A DNA stretch of 30,514 nucleotides. Source: CAZDBA01 sp964503615. GTDB lineage: Bacteria; Planctomycetota; Planctomycetia; Pirellulales; Pirellulaceae. The notes beneath the pieces were generated by a model. That model was not told the DNA's origin. It worked only from the letters and a program-made list of their open reading frames with translations, and searched no databases. The translations under genes were made by a program, and so were the position numbers. The stretch lies in the NCBI GenBank assembly GCA_964503615.1, contig CAZDBA010000047.1, positions 1-30,514 on the forward strand, in the 5' to 3' direction. The number at the start of each line of letters is the position of its first letter. Position 1 is the first letter of the stretch. Shown here piece after piece: positions 26,159 to 30,514 of this stretch.

Positions 26159-27469
26159 CTAGTCATTGACGTGGGTTTCCAGAAATCGCGCCAAGCTATG
26201 AAAGTCACTGCCTGATTTGATGTAGCGGACCACCGTAACCAAAGTGTTCGGGTCCACCAGTTTCTCAAACGGTTCGTAGTGTAAGTCAAGCTGGCCTGAT
26301 ACCGAAACCATTACACCGTTCAGTTTCTGTTCTGCCAAAGCTCGAAACGCCCCTACGCCCAACTGACTGCCGAGCATCACGTCAAAGGCGTGCGGTTTTG
26401 CGCATCGTGATTCATAGCCTAACTGCAGGCCTTTTACTTTTCGCTCTTTGCCTGTCTGCTCCTGGTAAGCATTCGCAACAAGCTTGGAGAAAATCTCGTA
26501 CAGCTTGATCGAAGAGATCGAAATGTGACCATGGTCATCTCGGTCCACGCCCTCAACGTAGCTGGCCGGCAAAAACTCAGCCAAACCTTCTGCCAGGACG
26601 ATCACGCCGAACTCTTTGCCTTCGCTTTCACGAGCATGCATCGTCTTGACGATTCGGTTAACGACTCGTTCAAGGTTCATGATCTTGCGAGTCGTTTTGT
26701 TTCCATCGGCGTCAGTCGATTCTTCGATGTCCGCATAGTCGCCATCGATATCTTCGACACTAACTACCAAGCTCGCTTCGCCGGCAATCGCCGCTCCGTA
26801 GGAAAGCCAACCTGCACTACGGCCCATGCATTCGCACAGAAAATAGGATCCAGTCGCTTCGGCGTCAAAAATCAGGTTTCGAATCTCGGAAGCGATGAAC
26901 TCGACCGCGGTGAAGAAACCAAAAGTAAAGTCGATTCCGTGATAGTCGTTGTCGATCGTTTTCGGCAAGTGAACGATGGGCAAGATCGCATCGCAATGGT
27001 CTGAATGATGCTCCTGGAACAATTTGAATTTGTTGGCAGTTTTGAGCGTGTCGTCGCCACCGATTGAGATTAAAGCATCACATTCGATCGACCGTAACGC
27101 GTCGTAGACGTTTTTGAGCGGGGCGCTTTTTTCGGTGTCCGAGAAATCAACGGGCGCTTTGATGAATTTTCCAGGGTTGCTACGGGCGGTCCCGATCAGG
27201 ATCCCTTGCTTGTTCCGGGAACGAGCCAGAAATTTGTGAGTCAGTTTAACGTAGCTCTGACCTTCGACCAAAGGTTGAGCAGGATCAAAGTCGATTAAGT
27301 TTGAGTAGCCGTGTTTGATCCCGATTACTTCGACACCGGCACGCAGAAACGAAGCGGCCGCAGCTGAGATGACTGCATTCGCTGAGGGGGCCGGTCCGCC
27401 CGCAAAAAGAATCGCGACTCGCTTGAATCCATGGTCTGGTTTCCGGGGAGGGGATAAAGAGTTAGCCAC
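26159..27469 (-). CDS. 6-phosphofructokinase, PPi-dependent type
   Basis: A 436-residue PfkA-superfamily enzyme phosphorylating fructose 6-phosphate in glycolysis. 'IGGDDTL' (137-142) carries Asp140 where ATP enzymes usually have Gly, and 'LPKTIDND' (168-175) carries Lys170 where they usually have Gly or Thr; by family knowledge these two changes mark PPi-dependent enzymes, whose reaction is reversible. 'MGRSAGW' (215-221) contacts the sugar phosphate. The N-terminal loop is 'FAGGPAPSANAVI' rather than 'GGDAPGMNA', as in the long PPi-PFK group. A PPi-PFK is known in Rhodopirellula, which fits the host. The start ATG at 27469 directly precedes a proline-rich leader of about 15 residues. Single-gene unit. 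Confidence 0.92.
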   Translation of the reverse strand: MANSLSPPRKPDHGFKRVAILFAGGPAPSANAVISAAAASFLRAGVEVIGIKHGYSNLIDFDPAQPLVEGQSYVKLTHKFLARSRNKQGILIGTARSNPGKFIKAPVDFSDTEKSAPLKNVYDALRSIECDALISIGGDDTLKTANKFKLFQEHHSDHCDAILPIVHLPKTIDNDYHGIDFTFGFFTAVEFIASEIRNLIFDAEATGSYFLCECMGRSAGWLSYGAAIAGEASLVVSVEDIDGDYADIEESTDADGNKTTRKIMNLERVVNRIVKTMHARESEGKEFGVIVLAEGLAEFLPASYVEGVDRDDHGHISISSIKLYEIFSKLVANAYQEQTGKERKVKGLQLGYESRCAKPHAFDVMLGSQLGVGAFRALAEQKLNGVMVSVSGQLDLHYEPFEKLVDPNTLVTVVRYIKSGSDFHSLARFLETHVND

Positions 27470-27796
27470 TTAATTTGCCTTATGAGTTGTCTCGCAAATT
27501 CAATCCCGAAAAGCTGATTGCCGTTTTACAAAGCCGTTTCCAACAGCTAGTCGCGGTGACAAATAAAACGTCCGCTGATTTGTGACGGGTTGATTTACCG
27601 AGTGAGATTTTTCCGCAGTGCGGATTCTATTTGCAATCCAGTCGGTCGCCAAGGCAGCCTGATTGAAGTCACACAATACGACAATCAAGCCCCGCAAACA
27701 CGCAAAGATGGTGGCTTAACTTACCCAAGTGGTGGAAGGTCGCTGCGAAAGGTAGCTTGGATCAGGCATATTGATTGTAGTTAACAGCTTTGCGGA
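27470..27796. other. Intergenic region upstream of the phosphofructokinase gene
   Basis: A 327-base gap without a credible gene. A 13-base palindrome, TCCGCAGTGCGGA (27612-27624), lies about 145 bases before the phosphofructokinase start and could be an operator; there is no other support. Confidence 0.4.
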
Positions 27797-28162
27797 CTAG
27801 GGAGATCGCAAGATGTTTTCCATCTTGCGTCCTTTTGCCAACTCGTCCACCAGTTTATCCAAGTATCTGACCTGTTTGGTCAACGGTGTCTCAATTTCTT
27901 CAATTCGATAGCCACAAATCGTGCCAGTAATAAGGCTCGCATTCGGGTTGACCGTGGCCTCTGCAAAGAACTGTTCAAACGTGGCATCGCTTTTTATCAG
28001 GCGCTGCACGTCCTTCGCTTTAAAACCAGTCAGCCATGAAATGACTTGGTGTAATTCTTCGACGGTTCGACCTTTTTTCTCAACCTTCGTAACATAGCAC
28101 GGATAAGCAACGGCGAACGTCATATTCGCGATACGTTGGTCGTGGTCTTTGGTAGTCTTCAT
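27797..28162 (-). CDS. DUF2200 family protein
   Basis: A 121-residue cytoplasmic protein matching the DUF2200 family along its whole length: 'MTFAVAYPCYVTKVEKKGRT' near the N-terminus, 'ISWLTGF' in the middle, 'FFAEATVNPNASLITGTICG' and 'YRIEEIETPL', then the closing 'VRYLDKLVDELAKGRKMENI'. The family has no assigned biochemical role; it is a short alpha-helical protein found in many bacteria. An upstream ATG at 28219 is possible, but the ATG at 28162 has GAGG five bases upstream and begins where family members begin. Neighbouring genes give no functional hint. The coding end carries a perfect 9-base hairpin (27807-27829) without a T-run. Confidence 0.9.
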   Translation of the reverse strand: MKTTKDHDQRIANMTFAVAYPCYVTKVEKKGRTVEELHQVISWLTGFKAKDVQRLIKSDATFEQFFAEATVNPNASLITGTICGYRIEEIETPLTKQVRYLDKLVDELAKGRKMENILRSP

Positions 28163-28254
28163 GGTGGCCTCGAGATTAGTGAACAAAATTGAAGTATGGA
28201 ATTTCAGTGCGGATATCATCCGGGTTCACCTGCGGCTCTGCGCACAACCCATTG

Positions 28255-28899
28255 CTATTCCGGGTCCCGTACTAGCCCTTCACACTGTAGGTCAACGTCG
28301 GGAAGTTTTTTTTCCAAGATATCAATCGCCCGTTCAAGATCCTGCCCTAATTGCACCAAGTCGTTTTGTCGTTGTTCCGCAGTACTCCTTCTTGACACTT
28401 TTACTTTATGAAACTGCTCCTCGACGCAAAGCACGACCGTCTCCAGGTGGCTTAATTGAGAAAGCGATCGAGCTGTGTTTTTTGTTACTGACGTTGCTGG
28501 GATTGAAACTGCCGTCACTTCAACATCTGGATGGTAACCGCGGAGAAATTCAAACAAGCTGAATTCAGGAACTGATTCGCCACGCACCCTGAACTCATCA
28601 ACCACGATCGAGAGCCCTCGGTTTTGGTGGGCCAGTTCGGTTCTTGTCCTGTTCACCTTTTGACCATTCTCAAGTGTTTCGACATACGGCACCTCCACGT
28701 ACCAATATGCATTTGAGACAACTATTGGCAATTTTACGACATAGGGTTTCTGCCACCTATAGAATACGGTGCCGCCTGCCTCCTCGATTTCCTTCGCAGC
28801 ACGCTGCAAAACAAAACGTTGATTGTAGCGAACCCCCATAATGATGGTCACAATCGTGAACAGGATTAAGAACGAACGAAGTGAAAACCTGATTTTCAT
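28255..28899 (-). CDS. Planctomycetal membrane-anchored protein of unknown function
   Basis: A 214-residue protein with an N-terminal anchor: 'MKIRFSLRSFLILFTIVTII' then MGVR, the 'RFSLRxxL' opening common to many short planctomycetal proteins, giving one transmembrane helix (about 8-24). The rest (25-214) is a soluble domain, probably periplasmic, with some leucine-patterned segments ('LSQLSHLETVVL') near 145-160 and a charged C-terminal helix. I recognise no catalytic motif. It lies divergently from the next membrane-protein gene (29113), whose N-terminus starts in the same way, so the two may be related in origin. Function unknown. Confidence 0.75.
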   Translation of the reverse strand: MKIRFSLRSFLILFTIVTIIMGVRYNQRFVLQRAAKEIEEAGGTVFYRWQKPYVVKLPIVVSNAYWYVEVPYVETLENGQKVNRTRTELAHQNRGLSIVVDEFRVRGESVPEFSLFEFLRGYHPDVEVTAVSIPATSVTKNTARSLSQLSHLETVVLCVEEQFHKVKVSRRSTAEQRQNDLVQLGQDLERAIDILEKKLPDVDLQCEGLVRDPE

Positions 28900-29024
28900 T
28901 TACGTCAACCTGTTGATGGTTCGCGTGCAGCATATAGATGTTACCACGTGTTTTCCCGAGGTGTGCTTGTGGCTGAATTGTATTTCCATTTTGCGGTTCG
29001 GATCAAGGCAACAAGTGGAGGATA

Positions 29025-29044
29025 GATAAGGGGTCAGGAAAAAT
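29025..29044 (+). repeat. Short 'AGGGGTCAGG' motif
   Basis: ATAAGGGGTCAGGAAAAATA in the spacer between the two divergent membrane-protein genes resembles the GGGGTCAGG ends that I recall around REP-associated transposase (Y1_Tnp) copies. No transposase gene is near; it may be a solitary remnant. Confidence 0.3.
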
Positions 29045-29112
29045 AAACGAGCCTGTGTTAGAACTGCCAATAGAAGTGTGTTTTTTTGAAAAGTGCGTTT
29101 GGGGAGGGATTC

Positions 29113-29676
29113 GTGAGGTTCAGTATAAAATCCTTATTGTTGGCTTTGTTTTTGTTGGGTGGATTTTTGGCTTTGATGTCCAATCCTACCGAACCGGGCG
29201 CGAATCTCGTTTTCAATCTGACCATCGCCCTGATCGTTTTTAGTGCTTTGGGGAAGTGTTTCTCAGAACGCCGAGTTTGGTTCGGTGGCTTCTTGATCTG
29301 CTCTTCGATCTACTTTTTGCTACTGACCGGTTTTTTGGTTTCTGTTTCTGACCTGTACCCGACAAAAGTTTTGGCGTTTCTCTCTGATGCGATGCTGCTA
29401 GGTGATGAGAATGCAGAAAGAGTTTTAAATGTCGATATGCCGTTGAGAGAGTTCCAATTTAGTTCTGCATTTCAAGATATCCAATATGATTTGGATCGTG
29501 CTAGAGGTGTAGTGCCCTCGGAAAGTTCAAAACCACCAACGGAGGCGACCAAGGAGCAGATCACCGCTTTCTGCGTCACTGGACATTGTATGTGGACGAT
29601 TTTGTTTGGAATCTTTGGTGCGATGCTCGCCGAGTTTATGAACCATTCGGCGAGAACGCCTGAGCCAAAAAGTTAA
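29113..29676 (+). CDS. Small multi-pass membrane protein of unknown function
   Basis: A 187-residue protein. A TTG start at 29086 is possible, but GTG at 29113 is preceded by GGGGAGGG at four bases and yields 'MRFSIKSLLLALFLLGGF', the same 'RFS(I/L)(K/R)S' planctomycetal opening as the divergent gene. It has about four hydrophobic segments: 3-20, 32-47, about 55-75 and 155-175. A soluble loop (about 85-150), probably outside the membrane, carries an acidic 'DENAERVLNVDMPLRE' segment. No family recognised. Its stop lies two bases before the ATG of a broken GntR regulator fragment, which suggests the three were once one operon. Confidence 0.7.
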   Translation: MRFSIKSLLLALFLLGGFLALMSNPTEPGANLVFNLTIALIVFSALGKCFSERRVWFGGFLICSSIYFLLLTGFLVSVSDLYPTKVLAFLSDAMLLGDENAERVLNVDMPLREFQFSSAFQDIQYDLDRARGVVPSESSKPPTEATKEQITAFCVTGHCMWTILFGIFGAMLAEFMNHSARTPEPKS

Positions 29677-29678
29677 AT

Positions 29679-29846
29679 ATGGTTTGGGGGCTCGTTGTTG
29701 TCCGCGAACCAGGAAGCGTTGTTCCGATTTTTTCGCAGATTGTAAATTAAGTGCAATCGGCGATCGCCGCGGGTGTGTTTCGTGAAGGGGAGCGAATTCC
29801 TTCGGCCAGAGAAATGGCAAAACGCCTAAATACATGTCGAGACTGA
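29679..29846 (+). pseudogene. Truncated GntR-family (YtrA type) regulator with an internal stop
   Basis: Frame from ATG 29679: 'REPGSVVPIFSQIVN' is followed by a TAA at 29748-29750 and then, in the same frame, 'VQSAIAAGVFREGERIPSAR' and EMAKRLNT, after which the sequence leaves the family and stops at 29846. This matches the start of GntR/YtrA regulators (VPIYxQIxxQVxxxIAxGxLxxGExLPSxRELAxxL), where the stopped codon normally encodes Gln, so one CAA-to-TAA change explains it. The recognition part and the rest of the roughly 125-residue protein are missing. It begins two bases after the upstream gene and ends just before an ABC-ATPase fragment, as in YtrAB-type operons. Confidence 0.75.
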
Positions 29847-29859
29847 GAGGTCAGAACAG

Positions 29860-29958
29860 GTGGTTTCGCATCAGCGATCCGACTCGCAACCGGTTCTGGA
29901 AATTAAAAATCTGTCAAAAAGGTTTGGGAAACGCCATTCATCGCTACGCGACATCTAA
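29860..29958 (+). pseudogene. Truncated 5' end of an ABC transporter ATP-binding protein gene
   Basis: A 32-codon frame from GTG 29860 (a possible AGG ribosome-binding site close upstream) reads 'PVLEIKNLSKRFGKRHSSL' then RDI and stops. This is the usual start of an ABC ATPase (LEVxNLxKxFGxxxALxDI). The Walker A motif and everything after it are absent: a stop follows where it should continue. It sits 13 bases after the broken GntR fragment, so both look like debris of one GntR-ABC operon, possibly collapsed by deletions. Confidence 0.6.
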
Positions 29959-30070
29959 TCACCTAACCAATCACATCACCAAAGCTATACCTTTCTTAGT
30001 CTCTTTCAGTACTTCGATCTGGTCCGAATCACGTACATGCTTGACTCGTTGCCGCACCGAGCATACTGTG
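29959..30070. other. Non-coding stretch after the decayed operon
   Basis: No credible gene on the plus strand. A minus-strand frame here (29971-30183) has a protein-like piece 'DSDQIEVLKETKKGIALVM' but no recognisable family, and it runs through the palindromic repeat. Confidence 0.4.
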
Positions 30071-30141
30071 TTCGTAGTACCGCTTTTAGGCGGAATCGAA
30101 GCAACGAAGCCGCAAGTTTCGGTTAAAACCGGTACTACGAA
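30071..30141. repeat. Palindromic dispersed repeat with nested hairpins
   Basis: Perfect 12-base arms, TTCGTAGTACCG (30071-30082) and its complement CGGTACTACGAA (30130-30141), enclose two smaller hairpins: CCGC-TTTTAG-GCGG on the left and GGTT-AA-AACC on the right. Folded it would form an outer stem with two inner stem-loops. A degenerate relative lies at 26089-26138. Confidence 0.85.
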
Positions 30142-30227
30142 CGGCGCGATTACTTGAATAAAACGCCTAGCACAAAAAATCACAGCCTTGGAGCAAAAGG
30201 CGACTATCGAACAAGGAATTGAAAATT

Positions 30228-30514
30228 ATGAAATTGTTTATTTTCAAATGGGTCGGCTCTTTGTTGATTTTGGCTTTGATGTCGACGATCACGGTCGGAC
30301 AAGAATCGGAAGAGAAAATCGACCCGGTTGTTGCCGAGATTCAACAGACGCTTTCGGTGCAGGCTGATGCTTGGAACAATAACGATCTCGATCGGTTTAT
30401 GGAGACCTATTGGAAAAGCGAGGACCTTACTTTCAGCTCGGGCGGCAAGACAACTCGCGGCTGGGAACAGACTTTGGCCAACTACAGGAAAAGTTTTCCG
30501 AGCGGAGAGATGGG
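30228..30514 (+). CDS. Secreted SnoaL/DUF4440-like (NTF2-fold) protein, N-terminal part (partial)
   Basis: The frame is open from ATG 30228 to the window edge (95 codons). Residues 1-24 form a signal peptide (MKLFIFKWVGSLLILALMST then ITVGQ), so the product is exported. The mature part, 'VVAEIQQTLSVQADAWNNND' followed by LDRFMETYW and FSSGGKTTRGWEQTLANY, fits the DUF4440/SnoaL NTF2-like fold, in which a helix ends with 'AWNxxDxxxFMxxYW' and the next strand carries 'LTFSSGG'. These small cone-shaped proteins bind or turn over small molecules; no particular role can be assigned. AAGGA ten bases upstream supports the start. The C-terminal half is outside the window. Confidence 0.82.
   Translation, partial: MKLFIFKWVGSLLILALMSTITVGQESEEKIDPVVAEIQQTLSVQADAWNNNDLDRFMETYWKSEDLTFSSGGKTTRGWEQTLANYRKSFPSGEM

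Noticed and set aside
27807..27829. Perfect 9-base hairpin at the end of the DUF2200 gene
   Set aside because: It lies inside coding sequence and has no T-run on either strand, so it is not a typical terminator.
29971..30183. Minus-strand 70-residue frame with a protein-like C-terminal segment
   Set aside because: It runs through the palindromic repeat and has no recognisable family.

Overview
The window looks like chromosomal DNA from a planctomycete, most likely of the Pirellulales (Rhodopirellula-like). This rests on several signs: large secreted proteins of unknown function, an LDPR-x-LL variant of the planctomycetal LEPR-x-LL N-terminal tag, small membrane proteins that begin with an 'RFSLRS'-type anchor, a PPi-type phosphofructokinase, an FHA-GAF-PP2C phosphatase and weak or absent Shine-Dalgarno sites at many starts. 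No tRNA, rRNA, CRISPR array or intact mobile element was seen. One 100-base assembly gap lies at 18477-18576.

Layout. 1-9550, all on the minus strand: the N-terminal part of a secreted autotransporter-type beta-strand-repeat protein (cut by the window edge), a 978-residue secreted protein of unknown function, a 1352-residue protein related to the glutamate synthase large subunit but lacking most of the FMN/[3Fe-4S] synthase domain, and purC. 9553-17048: a GH10-like TIM-barrel protein (+), an FHA-GAF-PP2C phosphatase (-), a deoxynucleoside kinase (+) and a 936-residue exported protein with two tandem copies of a domain followed by a pectate-lyase-like beta-helix (+). 17046-22227: a loose flagellar group on the minus strand, flhA, then fliA (sigma-28 type), then flgM (anti-sigma-28), separated by non-coding DNA, a small plus-strand ORF and the assembly gap. 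22664-27469: a MscS channel (+), then ltaE and kbl in a 4-base-overlap operon (-), and a PPi-type phosphofructokinase (-). 27797-30514: a DUF2200 protein, two short planctomycetal membrane proteins, fragments of a GntR regulator and an ABC-ATPase gene (a decayed operon), a palindromic dispersed repeat and the start of a secreted NTF2-like protein.

How genes work together. FlhA is the export gate of the flagellar secretion system, FliA the late flagellar sigma factor and FlgM its inhibitor, which is normally exported through the FlhA-containing apparatus, so the three form one regulatory loop. Kbl and LtaE both make or use glycine within threonine breakdown. The other genes are a mixture of housekeeping and lineage-specific functions.

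The observations most worth a second look are the gutted GltB-like protein, the decayed GntR/ABC operon at 29679-29958, the nested-palindrome repeat present in two copies, and the identical 55-base flanks of the assembly gap, which suggest the gap may not be real.
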